Origin: Candidatus Brocadia pituitae
Lineage (GTDB): Bacteria > Planctomycetota > Brocadiia > Brocadiales > Brocadiaceae
DNA length: 64,000 bases
NCBI GenBank assembly: GCA_017347445.1
Contig: AP021856.1
Location: forward strand, 3,790,613-3,854,612
Direction: 5' to 3'
Under the pieces are notes generated by a model. It was given only the letters and a program-made list of their open reading frames with translations, ran no database searches and was not told the origin of the DNA. The translations under genes and the position numbers were made by a program. Of the stretch, positions 9,093 to 18,157 are shown one piece after another; position 1 is the first letter of the stretch; each line of letters starts with the position of its first letter.

Positions 9093-9841
9093 CTATTGAT
9101 ATTGGCAATACCAACATCCATATTGGGGTATTCGAAGAAGACATCCTGCATTCTGCACATACCATAAGAAGTAGTTCTTTGCTTCAGACCAATTTTACAA
9201 AAATTTTTGATCCCGCCGCTTTTTCCAGAGTACAAGCTGTTATTCTCGCATCCGTCAATCCTCAGGTTGAGGTAGGCATTATCGGATATATCGGAAGACA
9301 TAGCCCCGTACAACCCTGTCGTATCGGGAAAGAGATTCCCATTCCCATCCCGGTTTTGACCGATTCTCCCGAAATGGTAGGTGTTGATCGGTTGGTAAAT
9401 GCAATCGCGGCATTTGAAAGGACGAGAAACTGGACGATTGTCGTTGACGCGGGTACTGCGATAACCATTGACGGAATAAACGAGAAAGGGGCTTTTTTGG
9501 GAGGAAGTATCGCACCAGGGATAGAAACATCAGTAAAGGCGCTGCACCATGCTACGGCGCTTTTGCCTCTGGTATCTGTCAACAAACCAAAAAATGTCCT
9601 GGGAAAAAACACGGAAGAAGCAATACAATCGGGGATTTATTGGGGAACCGTAGGTATGGTGCGCCATGTGATCGACCTGATAAGCGATGAAATGAACTGT
9701 CAGCCAACGGTACTTGCGACCGGAGGAAATGCGCCTCTGTTAGCGCAGGAAATTCCCGTCATTGCTGCAGTCTTACCGCATCTGACGTTGGAGGGGATTC
9801 ACATTGCGTATAAAATGCATCTTGCAGCATCGTTGCATTAG
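9083..9841 (+). CDS. coaX: Type III pantothenate kinase
   Basis: CoaX phosphorylates pantothenate in the first step of coenzyme A synthesis. The 252-residue chain has the N-terminal DIGNTN phosphate loop (residues 5-10), GVDRLVNAIA and DAGTAITIDGI, all typical of CoaX, an acetate-kinase/hsp70-fold enzyme. The ATG lies inside the end of obgE. The stop overlaps the stop of the convergent TPR gene by 4 bp. Confidence 0.93.
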   Translation: MRLAIDIGNTNIHIGVFEEDILHSAHTIRSSSLLQTNFTKIFDPAAFSRVQAVILASVNPQVEVGIIGYIGRHSPVQPCRIGKEIPIPIPVLTDSPEMVGVDRLVNAIAAFERTRNWTIVVDAGTAITIDGINEKGAFLGGSIAPGIETSVKALHHATALLPLVSVNKPKNVLGKNTEEAIQSGIYWGTVGMVRHVIDLISDEMNCQPTVLATGGNAPLLAQEIPVIAAVLPHLTLEGIHIAYKMHLAASLH

Positions 9842-10278
9842 TATAATTTTATTTTTTCAATCAATTGTTGATATCGGGCATCTTGTCTCAGATGCGACAA
9901 ATCTTCATCTCTCTCCAGATGGAAGATGTCTTTATAACCTAAAGCGATTGCCCTCTCCAGCGCTTCAAAAGCGGCATTACTATTTTTCAGCAGTGCATGA
10001 CTGCAGGCAAGATTATAATGTGCCAATGGATCCTCCGGTTTAAGACGGCACAACTTTTGATCTACCAGAAGCCCTTTTTCATACATACCCCGTGCAGTGT
10101 ACATATTACCCAAATACATAAGGCAATCGATATAATTTGGGTTTTGCTCAAGGATACCTTCAAAAAACCAGATCGTAAATTCCTCTCCTTCTTTTTTAAA
10201 TTCAGGGGCGTTAAGAACGAAATCGTAATTTGGCAAGGTAATCGAATTGAGAAATCTATTTTTCGTATCTGTTTTCAT
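9838..10278 (-). CDS. Small TPR-repeat protein
   Basis: A 146-residue protein with tetratricopeptide-type helices: NPNYIDCLMYLGNMYTARGM and EDPLAHYNLACSHALLKNS look like two successive repeats, followed by a C-terminal ALERAIALGY-type helix. It probably acts as a protein-interaction module in the cytoplasm; no signal peptide is seen. The partner is unknown. A near-consensus promoter lies upstream and the gene converges on coaX. Confidence 0.65.
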   Translation of the reverse strand: MKTDTKNRFLNSITLPNYDFVLNAPEFKKEGEEFTIWFFEGILEQNPNYIDCLMYLGNMYTARGMYEKGLLVDQKLCRLKPEDPLAHYNLACSHALLKNSNAAFEALERAIALGYKDIFHLERDEDLSHLRQDARYQQLIEKIKLY

Positions 10279-10325
10279 GTGGTTGCTTACTCTTTCATAT
10301 TACTGATAGTTGTTGCTCTTCTGTA

Positions 10326-10354
10326 AATATATTTATAAAATATGCGCTTGTCAA
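10326..10354 (-). promoter_or_regulatory. Sigma-70 type promoter for the TPR gene
   Basis: On the minus strand TTGACA (10349-10354) and TATATT (10326-10331) are separated by exactly 17 bp. The position, about 50 bp upstream of the TPR start codon at 10278, supports this as its promoter. Confidence 0.55.
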
Positions 10355-10401
10355 GTCTCATGATAAATATTTTTTTCACGAAAGCACCGGAGGAGCAAAA
10401 A

Positions 10402-10968
10402 ATGCCTATCGATAAAGAGGTCATAAAAAACAAAATCCACAGTAAGGAAGACATCTCACTGAAGACAATCACCGATATTATCGCATATAAAATCTATGAG
10501 AGTCCGGAAAACATGGGTCCGGAGGCAAATTTTCTTGCTGCCGCTGAGGCTGTCGCTCAATATGTATCCGAAAAATATAAGGATTTGGATGCATTCAAAA
10601 ACTATGTATCTCAGTCTGATAAGGGAACGAAATCAATTAATCAGGTTGCCGATACAATGTATAATTCCTACCAGGATAAACAACACTTGAGTTTTGATAT
10701 CGTCAAGAACATGATTTCCGCCGTAAAAGACGTCAACTTAAAAATGATCGCCAATATCGTGGCTTATAAAATTTATCAAAGCCCTGACGACAAAGGTCCG
10801 GAGCTCAATTTTATCTCGGCCGAAACATTTGTTGCTCAGTACCTGTCGGAAAATTTTAAAAATATCCGCGAATTCAGAAGATGTCTTTCAGACCTTGGCA
10901 ATGGCCCATACGCGCTGGAGGCATTTGCCGATTTAGTGTATAAATATTATTGCCAAAGGAAAAACTAA
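10402..10968 (+). CDS. Hypothetical protein made of two homologous repeats
   Basis: I do not recognise the family. From ATG 10402, preceded by GGAGGAG, the protein has 188 residues. It consists of two copies of a unit of about 77 residues: ISLKTITDIIAYKIYESPEN...GPEANF in the first half and VNLKMIANIVAYKIYQSPDD...GPELNF in the second, each ending in a helical VAQY.SE.. and A-D-.-.Y segment. It looks soluble and helical. It lies 5 bp upstream of the SNF2 helicase gene, so the two are probably cotranscribed and may work together. Confidence 0.6.
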   Translation: MPIDKEVIKNKIHSKEDISLKTITDIIAYKIYESPENMGPEANFLAAAEAVAQYVSEKYKDLDAFKNYVSQSDKGTKSINQVADTMYNSYQDKQHLSFDIVKNMISAVKDVNLKMIANIVAYKIYQSPDDKGPELNFISAETFVAQYLSENFKNIREFRRCLSDLGNGPYALEAFADLVYKYYCQRKN

Positions 10969-10973
10969 TTACC

Positions 10974-13391
10974 ATGAAAATATCCAGAACGCACAAACCG
11001 GAAGACCTTAGCCTTGAGGATTGGCAGCGAATTCTCAGAAAGCAGTATGGCGAACAGCAAAATTATCAGCTCGAAAATACCGGCAACCATCCCTTCTTCT
11101 CGGAATTTAAACTCACCAATCCTGAATCCGGGAAGGTGTATAAAATAGCCGTTCGGGGAGACGCCCCCGGAGATAATTACTGCTCCTGCCCTGATTACAG
11201 CATTAATAACCTTGGGACATGCAAGCATATCGAATTTACCCTCTCCTGGTTAATGAAAAGGAAAGGGGCAAAGAAAGCATTCATGGCGGGATATACTCCG
11301 TCATACTCTGAGATATATTTGCATTACGGGCTGAAGCGAGATGTCCGGTTTAAGGCAGGGAAAGATGCGCCACCTGAAGTGCTCTCCCTGGTAAACAAGT
11401 ATTTCGATCCAAACGGAATACTAAAAGAGGACCATGTTCTTCATTTTCACCAATTTTTTAACGACATACCAAAACAAAATGGCCACAAAATCCTATGTTA
11501 TGATGACGTAATGGCCTATATTGCTGAACATCAGGATACAGAACACCGGCGGAATATCATCAAGTCTCAGCTCAAAGGAGGAATTAATTGTCCAACGGTT
11601 AAAAATATTCTGAAAACGAAATTATACCCCTATCAGCGTGAAGGGGCATTGTTTGCAGCAAATGCAGGGCGATGCCTCATCGGTGATGATATGGGACTGG
11701 GGAAAACGATCCAGGCGCTCGCTGCGGCAGAATTAATGGCGAAACTATTTAATATACAGAAGGTGTTGATCGTTTCTCCGACCTCTCTGAAACATCAGTG
11801 GAAAACAGAAATAGTGAAATTTACCGACAGAGCGGTTCAAGTAATTGAGGGTCTTAACCATCTGAGGAGGCAATTCTACCGGAATGAGTCTTTTTACAAG
11901 CTTATCAATTATGAGTTGGTCTTCCGGGATTTCGATATGATCAAAGGTTGGGCGCCTGACCTGATCATCCTTGATGAGGCGCAAAGGATTAAAAACTGGA
12001 AGACGAGGACCGCACAATATGTAAAACAACTGGATTCTACCTTTGCCATCGTACTTACCGGGACCCCTATCGAGAACAGGATTGAAGAATTGCACTCTAT
12101 TATGGAGTTCATCGACCGCCGACATCTTGGCCCTTTATATCGGTTTGTTCATAACCACAGAATTGTAGATGAAGGGGGGAAGGTTATCGGATACCAAAAC
12201 CTGCAATCCGTCAGAGGTTCCCTGAAAAATGTCATGATGCGGAGGAAAAAAGAGGAGGTTTTAAAGCAGCTTCCGGAACGCATAGACAAAAACTTCTTCG
12301 TCCCCATGACAAAAGAACAACGGGTTATCCATGATGAAAATTACGATATTGTGGCAAAGCTGATTGCCAAATGGCGACGTTATAAATTCCTGTGCGAGGC
12401 AGATCAGAGGCGGTTACAAATAGCCTTAAATTACATGCGGATGGCAGCCGACAATACCTATCTCGTTGATAAGAAAACGATTCATGGCCCAAAGATTGAA
12501 GAGTTAGAAATAATCCTGAAAGAGATAATCATCGAGGGTGGAGAAAAGGTTGTTATCTTCAGCCAGTGGCTCAGAATGACGGAATTAGTGGAACATGTCC
12601 TGAAAAGGAACGGGATCGGATACGTCCACTTGAATGGCAATATCCCTTCTAAACAGAGGGCGGGGTTGATGTCGCAATTTAAGGAAAACCATGAATGCAA
12701 GGTATTTCTATCCACTGATGCGGGTGGGGTAGGATTGAACCTGCAAAGTGGATCGACAGTCATCAACATGGATATCCCCTGGAATCCCGCTGTTCTCGAA
12801 CAACGCATTGGCCGTGTGCATCGACTCGGTCAACAAAAAACGGTTCGCGTCATCAACTTTGTCACGACATCTTCAATTGAGGAAAGGATGCTTGATCTGC
12901 TTAAATTCAAAAAATCATTGTTTGCGGGGACACTCGACAGCGATGGAGAAAATGTCGTCATGGTTGGCGAGTCCCGGCTCAAACGATTCATGCAGTCTGT
13001 AGAGACATTGACAGATAATTTAGAGAAGGTAGACTCTGACTTGGAAAGGCAAGATCAAATAGAAACGGAAATGGATGAGAAAATGGCTGACATAAAAGAA
13101 CTCACCATGGAGGAAGGAGACCATGCCATAAGTGCGGCAGAAGGAGATAAAAAAGGATTGGATCATTTGCATAACCTCCTCAATAGTGGCGCTCAATTCC
13201 TGTTGAGTCTCAGCAAGGTTATAACACACCCTGATCAATCCATCGAAAAACACCTGGATACAGCCATCAGCAGAGATGAAAAAACAGGAAAGACTTATCT
13301 GAAAATACCCCTTCCTGAAACGGAGGTCGTGAAAACCCTCTTTTCAACGTTAGGTGAATTGATGTCGAAAACATTACAGATGAAAAATTGA
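10974..13391 (+). CDS. SNF2-family helicase with SWIM zinc finger
   Basis: DNA-dependent ATPase of the bacterial SNF2 type, about 805 residues. A SWIM zinc motif lies near the N-terminus (YCSCPDYSINNLGTCKH, CxCxnCxH). It is followed by the SNF2 ATPase with GDDMGLGKT (Walker A), LDEAQRIKNW (DEAQ box), LTGTPIENR, and the C-terminal lobe with STDAGGVGLNLQ and QRIGRVHRLGQ. The C-terminal 140 residues are acidic and helical, outside the helicase core. The role is probably DNA or protein-DNA remodelling; the substrate is unknown. ATG 10974 is preferred over TTG 10950, which would overlap the upstream gene. Confidence 0.88.
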   Translation: MKISRTHKPEDLSLEDWQRILRKQYGEQQNYQLENTGNHPFFSEFKLTNPESGKVYKIAVRGDAPGDNYCSCPDYSINNLGTCKHIEFTLSWLMKRKGAKKAFMAGYTPSYSEIYLHYGLKRDVRFKAGKDAPPEVLSLVNKYFDPNGILKEDHVLHFHQFFNDIPKQNGHKILCYDDVMAYIAEHQDTEHRRNIIKSQLKGGINCPTVKNILKTKLYPYQREGALFAANAGRCLIGDDMGLGKTIQALAAAELMAKLFNIQKVLIVSPTSLKHQWKTEIVKFTDRAVQVIEGLNHLRRQFYRNESFYKLINYELVFRDFDMIKGWAPDLIILDEAQRIKNWKTRTAQYVKQLDSTFAIVLTGTPIENRIEELHSIMEFIDRRHLGPLYRFVHNHRIVDEGGKVIGYQNLQSVRGSLKNVMMRRKKEEVLKQLPERIDKNFFVPMTKEQRVIHDENYDIVAKLIAKWRRYKFLCEADQRRLQIALNYMRMAADNTYLVDKKTIHGPKIEELEIILKEIIIEGGEKVVIFSQWLRMTELVEHVLKRNGIGYVHLNGNIPSKQRAGLMSQFKENHECKVFLSTDAGGVGLNLQSGSTVINMDIPWNPAVLEQRIGRVHRLGQQKTVRVINFVTTSSIEERMLDLLKFKKSLFAGTLDSDGENVVMVGESRLKRFMQSVETLTDNLEKVDSDLERQDQIETEMDEKMADIKELTMEEGDHAISAAEGDKKGLDHLHNLLNSGAQFLLSLSKVITHPDQSIEKHLDTAISRDEKTGKTYLKIPLPETEVVKTLFSTLGELMSKTLQMKN

Positions 13392-13591
13392 AAGGTTTCA
13401 CAAGCGCTGAATCGGTAGAGACGTCATTTAAATTGGTGCGTTACCATACAGGGCGTAATATAGTTGTTGCCTTTTATAATGACTTTCACGGCAGGACTAT
13501 GGGAGCGCTCTCCCTCACTGCCAGCAAGCTGAACCAGCGCAGGCATTTTCTTCCTCCCGTTCCTGAGGTTATCCAAAATTCCTTGCAGTAA
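13388..13591 (+). pseudogene. Fragment of a class III aminotransferase
   Basis: The frame FTSAESVETSFKLVRYHTGR and FHGRTMGALSLTASK matches the internal region of acetylornithine/4-aminobutyrate-type PLP aminotransferases, where SGAEAVE...FHGRT binds PLP phosphate. Both the N-terminal half and the PLP lysine region are missing, so only about 65 codons remain. It begins inside the end of the SNF2 gene, so a rearrangement joined the two. It is not functional. Confidence 0.7.
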
Positions 13592-14188
13592 ATATTCGTG
13601 TGATGCGCCTCGATTTCTCCGTGCTACTGTGTGAGTTACAACCGTAGTGCTTTTGCCGTATTAAAACTCCTGTGCCCAGCATCCTCGAAGCGGTCACTTC
13701 CCTCGTGATTGATTTAGAAATAGTCCGTGCCATAGTAAAAAGTCCAAAAAAGACATATGTCAACTTTACCCTGCTTGGGGACAAAGCATTCCTATTGAGC
13801 GAACATATGAATGTATTTATAATGTATGCAGTCAATAGTGTAGAAGTTGGGTGGCACTGGGTGATCCTGTCTGCCCGAAAAGTGAAATGCCTGAATTGAT
13901 ATGAAAATTCTGTGATATGTGCAACTGTCATAACGGATGGACAGTGGTGAAGTCGATCGGAGAAATCTCCATATTTATATTGACCTTGTGCTAATTTTGC
14001 TTAAACTTGAAGAAGAGGCTTGTGTTCCCTTAACAATTTTTCCTCTTGAAGGATCTGCCCGGAAGGGATTACGCCATACCGCTAATCGGATTGAGAAAGA
14101 GGGCTGTATCTTTGAGTGGTTAGATTGTTTGTCATTTTAATTATGTCCCGGCGAATATCTAATCTCTCCCTGTATTTGGGTGGAACGT
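13592..14188 (+). other. Gene-poor decayed stretch
   Basis: About 600 bp between the aminotransferase scrap and the membrane pseudogene. Two short open frames (13672-13899 and 13937-14140) lack ribosome sites and recognisable motifs. I see no RNA gene or repeat. It reads as degraded coding DNA. Confidence 0.4.
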
Positions 14189-14584
14189 ATGTTCACCATC
14201 GCAGCTATGGCATTTTTCTCCTTGCCGGTGTTGGTGTATATCAGGTATTTTTGGTACCCAAGAGGGAGAAACATAGAAATAGCTGCAATAATATATGGGA
14301 GTGGTATAGCATTAACATGTGATGATTTTGGAATGTGACTACATTTGGGATGCCCTTACTGGCAACGGGTAAGCCTGGGCGCAATAACGGTAATTTTCGC
14401 TGTGTTCGGCCTGATTGCTTTCGTCCCTTCATTGAAACGGTTTCACTTTCAGCATTGGACAGGAGCTTTTGTCGTCGTTGTAGCTGTGGGTATCTTTTTC
14501 TTTATGCTCCTGGAGTCATTTAAATACGTTGATAAAATCGTTATTCCGGCACGACAGGAGATTGAGATGCCGTTACCACCGTAA
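14189..14584 (+). pseudogene. Small membrane protein gene interrupted by one in-frame TGA
   Basis: One continuous frame runs from ATG 14189 (GGGTGGA upstream) to 14584, broken only by TGA at 14336-14338. The first half encodes a membrane helix FTIAAMAFFSLPVLVYIRYF and then ALTCDDFGM; after the stop it continues LHLGCPYWQRVSLGAITVIF and a second hydrophobic helix. The joined DxFGM-[stop]-LHLG segment reads as a conserved membrane-protein block in which the stop stands where tryptophan (TGG) would be expected. The function is unknown. A nonsense mutation is the simplest reading. Confidence 0.5.
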
Positions 14585-14609
14585 CCATCTTCACATGAAA
14601 GGCAAAACA

Positions 14610-15665
14610 ATGAAAATCTCAAAGAATATTTTCTATAGTCTTATCTTAGTGGTTCTTACCGTTATTGTAATCTGGGCAGAGTCAGAAGGAAAACAGATAA
14701 CTCCAGGAGAAGCCCAGTCTTCACCCATTTTCCCAAACAATCAACGCTCTTTCTCTTCTTCCCTTGTCTCAAATGAAAATGACGGCATGGAGGATGCTCG
14801 ATTGGAAAAACTCAAGCGCTGGTACGAAGCAACAACCCACAGTAGTTCTCACTTTACCGTGGGTTTTCAGCCATACGGTGTGGCGTTTGATGGCACTAAC
14901 ATTTGGGTGACGAATTCTGGTAGCGTCAGCATAACGAAGCTAAGGGCAAGTGATGGAACCGTTGTTGGTACTTATGCCGTGGGCTTTATCCCAAGAGGCG
15001 TGGCCTTCGATGGTTCTAATATTTGGGTGGCAAATTCTGGTGGTGATAGTGTAACGAAGCTGAGGGCAAGCGACGGGACAGTGCTTGGCACCTATGCCGT
15101 GGGCTTCTATCCTTATGGGGTGGCCTTTGATGGGGTAAATATCTGGGTAACAAATTCTGGCAGCGACAACATAACAAAATTGAGGGCAAGTGATGGGAAA
15201 GTGCTTGGCACGTATGCTGTGGGATTGAACCCAAGAGGAGTGATCTTTGACGGCACTAACGTGTGGGTGGCAAATTCCAACAGCAATAACGTAACAAAGC
15301 TAAGGGCAAGTGACGGGGTAGTGCTCAGCACCTATGCTGTAGGTTGGCTGCCTAAATGGGTAGCCTTTGACGGGGCAAATATTTGGATAACAAATTATGG
15401 CAGTAGCAATGTAATAAAGCTGAGGGCAAGTGATGGAACCATACTCGGGACCTATCCCGTGGGAATTTATCCATATGGGATAATCTTTGATGGTGTCAAT
15501 ATCTGGGTAACGAATGCTGGCAGTAACAATGTAATAAAAATAAGGACAAGTGATGGTACAGTACTTGGCGCTTATAATGTAGGCATCAATCCAAGGGGGG
15601 TGATCTTCGATGGTGCTAACGTTTGGGTGGTAAACTATGACAGTGGTACGATAACGAAGCTTTAA
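14610..15665 (+). CDS. Secreted seven-repeat beta-propeller protein
   Basis: About 351 residues from ATG 14610, which has AAAGG 7 bases upstream. An N-terminal hydrophobic signal or anchor (KNIFYSLILVVLTVIVIW) is followed by a linker of about 60 residues, then seven repeats of almost exactly 40 residues with consensus VGxxPxGVxFDGxNIWVTNS, then NVTKLRASDGTVLGTY. The last repeat stops after TKL, leaving the expected ring closure. This is a YVTN/YncE- or NHL-like seven-blade propeller, probably extracytoplasmic, binding a ligand or a surface. No catalytic residue is evident. Confidence 0.8.
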   Translation: MKISKNIFYSLILVVLTVIVIWAESEGKQITPGEAQSSPIFPNNQRSFSSSLVSNENDGMEDARLEKLKRWYEATTHSSSHFTVGFQPYGVAFDGTNIWVTNSGSVSITKLRASDGTVVGTYAVGFIPRGVAFDGSNIWVANSGGDSVTKLRASDGTVLGTYAVGFYPYGVAFDGVNIWVTNSGSDNITKLRASDGKVLGTYAVGLNPRGVIFDGTNVWVANSNSNNVTKLRASDGVVLSTYAVGWLPKWVAFDGANIWITNYGSSNVIKLRASDGTILGTYPVGIYPYGIIFDGVNIWVTNAGSNNVIKIRTSDGTVLGAYNVGINPRGVIFDGANVWVVNYDSGTITKL

Positions 15666-15773
15666 GACGAGAGCGGGGCGACCTTATTCTTTGCAGGAGG
15701 TTTGACATCTTCTACAGGAACCATGTCGGTATCGATCTATTTTGCCACACAGAAAGGAGAAATGGATAAGGCC

Positions 15774-15941
15774 ATCGCTTTTGCCAGTTCTTCCAACTTC
15801 AAGAACATGCGCGGCATTATAACCTCTGTTGCGTAACACTTCAGCTAAAAGAACTCTAATATCCTCATCAAGGTATAGTAATATGTCAGACATGTGCTAT
15901 ATTTGCCTTAAATCAGATTCTTTCATGGCTAATTTTTTAGT
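15774..15941 (-). pseudogene. Remnant of a DUF433-DUF5615 toxin-antitoxin pair
   Basis: The first 40 codons of a DUF5615 (PIN-like) protein, MSDILLYLDEDIRVLLAEVL to GRTGKSD, closely match the intact gene at 22506-22859, then homology stops. Just upstream on this strand the tail ATKKLAMKESDLRQI-stop matches the end of the DUF433 partner. The DUF433 body is lost where the older insertion sequence begins. Neither gene can be functional. Confidence 0.65.
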
Positions 15942-16725
15942 AGCGTTGTCAAGTGGAGACCTGACAAAAGCCTTCCAATGTATAGTTGTCAGGCATCAAA
16001 ACCGTTGTAGTAATAGGCAAGCCGAATCTTGGTAACGTTCAGCGCCCCGGCAATGCTCCATTTGCTTACATTCACCCGCATGTTAACCGTGCGCATGACT
16101 CGTTCTACTTTACTTGTTGTTTTGCCATGGAGCCTCTTTTCTATTGCCGTAAACATGTCGGGCTTTGCATTCTCAAGGTAGGAAACCGCATGAGCATATC
16201 CCTTCGACAAACAATACTGAATCACTGCATCCAATCGATTCCTCTTGGATTCAATCATCTTCTCGATGGTCTTCTGACATTCAACCAATGGCCGTATTGC
16301 ACAGATCTCCATGAGCTCCGACATCACCTGCAGCCATTCTTTCCCCTTGCGCTTGACCCCGTCCTGCCATACTACATACTTCGCCTGATACGGAATATGC
16401 CACAAACATCTCTGAATAAGTACATTGACCTTGTCTTTTACACTACCCAAAATAGAAGTGTCGCCATCGGTTATCAAAAGAAATTGCGAAAATCTCTTGA
16501 ATACCTCAATGCTCTTACGAAAAAGCTTATCCCAACTGCCGTTGTAATTTCCTATGTCAAGCCCTGCTACCCGTACTCCTCCACCTCTCCTCTATTGCAC
16601 AAATACCTTGAGTTCCTTTCCTCGTTTTGCTATCCCCTTAATTCCTACCTGGTTGCTATCATAACATCGTGAACTGATTTTTAATGCTCAGAAATATCAT
16701 AACATCGTGAACATAATCAGATAAA

Positions 16726-16784
16726 GGGCAGGCATGGTTAACGGAAGGAGTCCGTAGGACGACTGGAGTTAACCATGCCTGCCC
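16726..16784. repeat. Long hairpin inside IS481-like copy 1
   Basis: Perfect 17-bp arms, GGGCAGGCATGGTTAAC (16726-16742) and its complement (16768-16784), with a 25-base loop. It lies between the transposase stop and the left end. The same hairpin is at 26724-26782 in copy 2 and 32363-32421 in copy 3. It may terminate or block read-through transcription; no T-run follows. Confidence 0.7.
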
Positions 16785-16867
16785 GCCAAAAAAATTAAAC
16801 AATGTGTAACGAAAACAAACTCGTACTCTCTCTACAATAATCTGTTGTGTCCCCTGAGAAATAGGTT

Positions 16868-18157
16868 TTATAAGGTTTGTCGTTTCTTTTTGTCTTTCCG
16901 TAAGGAATCGATTATATGACCCTTTATGGGAAAAGAAAAAGTCTTGATCGTCTTACCCTCGTGTTTTACCACCAGTTTCTTGTGTTGCGTAAAAATGGTT
17001 GCAACAAGGTACTGCCCTTCAAGCTTCTTCCTGATAAAGTATTGATTACCGTTAATTTCAACTTTACCATGCGTGCCTACCTTCCTTATAAAGGAGATAT
17101 TCCCTTTTGCAACGGGAATATCCAAACAACCCCGTGCATCCAGGTAAGGTTCGAGATTGAACCCTATGGGTATCTGTTTCAGAGACTCCCACAAAGAGTC
17201 TCTCAGTACTCCAGGAAACCGCGTACCATGGTCTTTTTGAGTAAGTCCTCGGTGCGGTTTTTTATACTGATAGTACCTCAGAAACCGCTCATTAACTTTC
17301 TTCAATCGTGCAAGGGAGAGACACCTATGTCTTCTCAGTACCCTTTCCTGCCAAAGATCGTTAAAACTCTCAACCGTGGCATTTCTTCCCGGCTCGCCTT
17401 GTGGAATAAATACCACGTGAATACCCAAAAGCAGATGAAGGCGAATAACCTGAGAAATACTGTACGGATATCTCCCACCTCCCGTGGCAGCCATTTCATT
17501 GTCCATCTGCGATGCCTCTGGGATTCCAAGGTTTCTCCATGCCTCAAGCAGATGTTTGCACAGAGAAATCGACTGTTTGTCGGTAAACTGACTCGCCCAG
17601 ACAGTACGTCCTGCAACATCAACCGTATGAAACGTATAAAACCGGATAACCTTGTCAGTACCCCTGAGATATCTTGGCCCCACAAGATCAGTCTGGTGGA
17701 GTTCTCCCATCTTTTCAGCTTTAAAGTAAGGGTAGGGGTGTTTTTTCCCCTTTTCCTTACGTCCTTGTTTATTGCCTGTTTTCCCATATCGAGAAAGTAT
17801 TCGTGCAATAGTAGGTATCGATGGAATATCCCGTATCTTCTTCTGTTCGAGTTCCCAGTGGATAACTTCCGCTCCTATCCCAGAAAAAGCAGAACGGCGT
17901 GTCTTGTGAGTCTCCAGTTCTTCCCGAAGAGAAAGTATTTTCTTTATCAATCGCCCAGATATTTTTCTCCAAATTCGTCTCGGTGCACGACTGCGATCTT
18001 TGAGACCTTTATTCCCGTATTCTTTGTATCTTCTAAGCCATTTATGCAGCCATCCACGACTCCTTTGTACCAACTGAAGTATCTTATTGAATCCGTGCCC
18101 CTTTTTATACAACTGAATCGCTTGGTGCCGTTTCTCATATTCTCTATGATTCTCCAT
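16868..18157 (-). CDS. IS481-like DDE transposase, copy 1
   Basis: A 429-residue integrase-fold transposase. An N-terminal helix-turn-helix (IQLYKKGHGFNKILQLVQRS) is followed by the catalytic core with Asp in HQTDLVGPRY (157), Asp in QMDNEM (219) and Glu in NATVESFNDLW (263). I take ATG 18157 because GGAGGAGG lies immediately upstream; the in-frame TTG 15 bases earlier would include that ribosome site. It encodes the same protein as the other two copies. It differs from copy 3 by one silent T/C. Confidence 0.9.
   Translation of the reverse strand: MENHREYEKRHQAIQLYKKGHGFNKILQLVQRSRGWLHKWLRRYKEYGNKGLKDRSRAPRRIWRKISGRLIKKILSLREELETHKTRRSAFSGIGAEVIHWELEQKKIRDIPSIPTIARILSRYGKTGNKQGRKEKGKKHPYPYFKAEKMGELHQTDLVGPRYLRGTDKVIRFYTFHTVDVAGRTVWASQFTDKQSISLCKHLLEAWRNLGIPEASQMDNEMAATGGGRYPYSISQVIRLHLLLGIHVVFIPQGEPGRNATVESFNDLWQERVLRRHRCLSLARLKKVNERFLRYYQYKKPHRGLTQKDHGTRFPGVLRDSLWESLKQIPIGFNLEPYLDARGCLDIPVAKGNISFIRKVGTHGKVEINGNQYFIRKKLEGQYLVATIFTQHKKLVVKHEGKTIKTFSFPIKGHIIDSLRKDKKKRQTL

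Noticed and set aside
13672-14140. Two short plus-strand frames (75 and 67 codons) as genes
   Set aside because: No ribosome site, no recognisable family and location between two pseudogenes.
14336-14338. Selenocysteine or UGA recoding at the in-frame TGA
   Set aside because: I see no SECIS-like hairpin just after it and the expected residue is tryptophan, so a nonsense mutation is simpler.
15016-15331. Two 72-codon minus-strand frames inside the propeller gene
   Set aside because: They are repetitive complements of the repeat DNA.
14860-15660. CRISPR-like or tandem DNA repeat with a 120-bp period
   Set aside because: The period is a whole number of codons, the repeats are translated into propeller blades, and there are no unique spacers.
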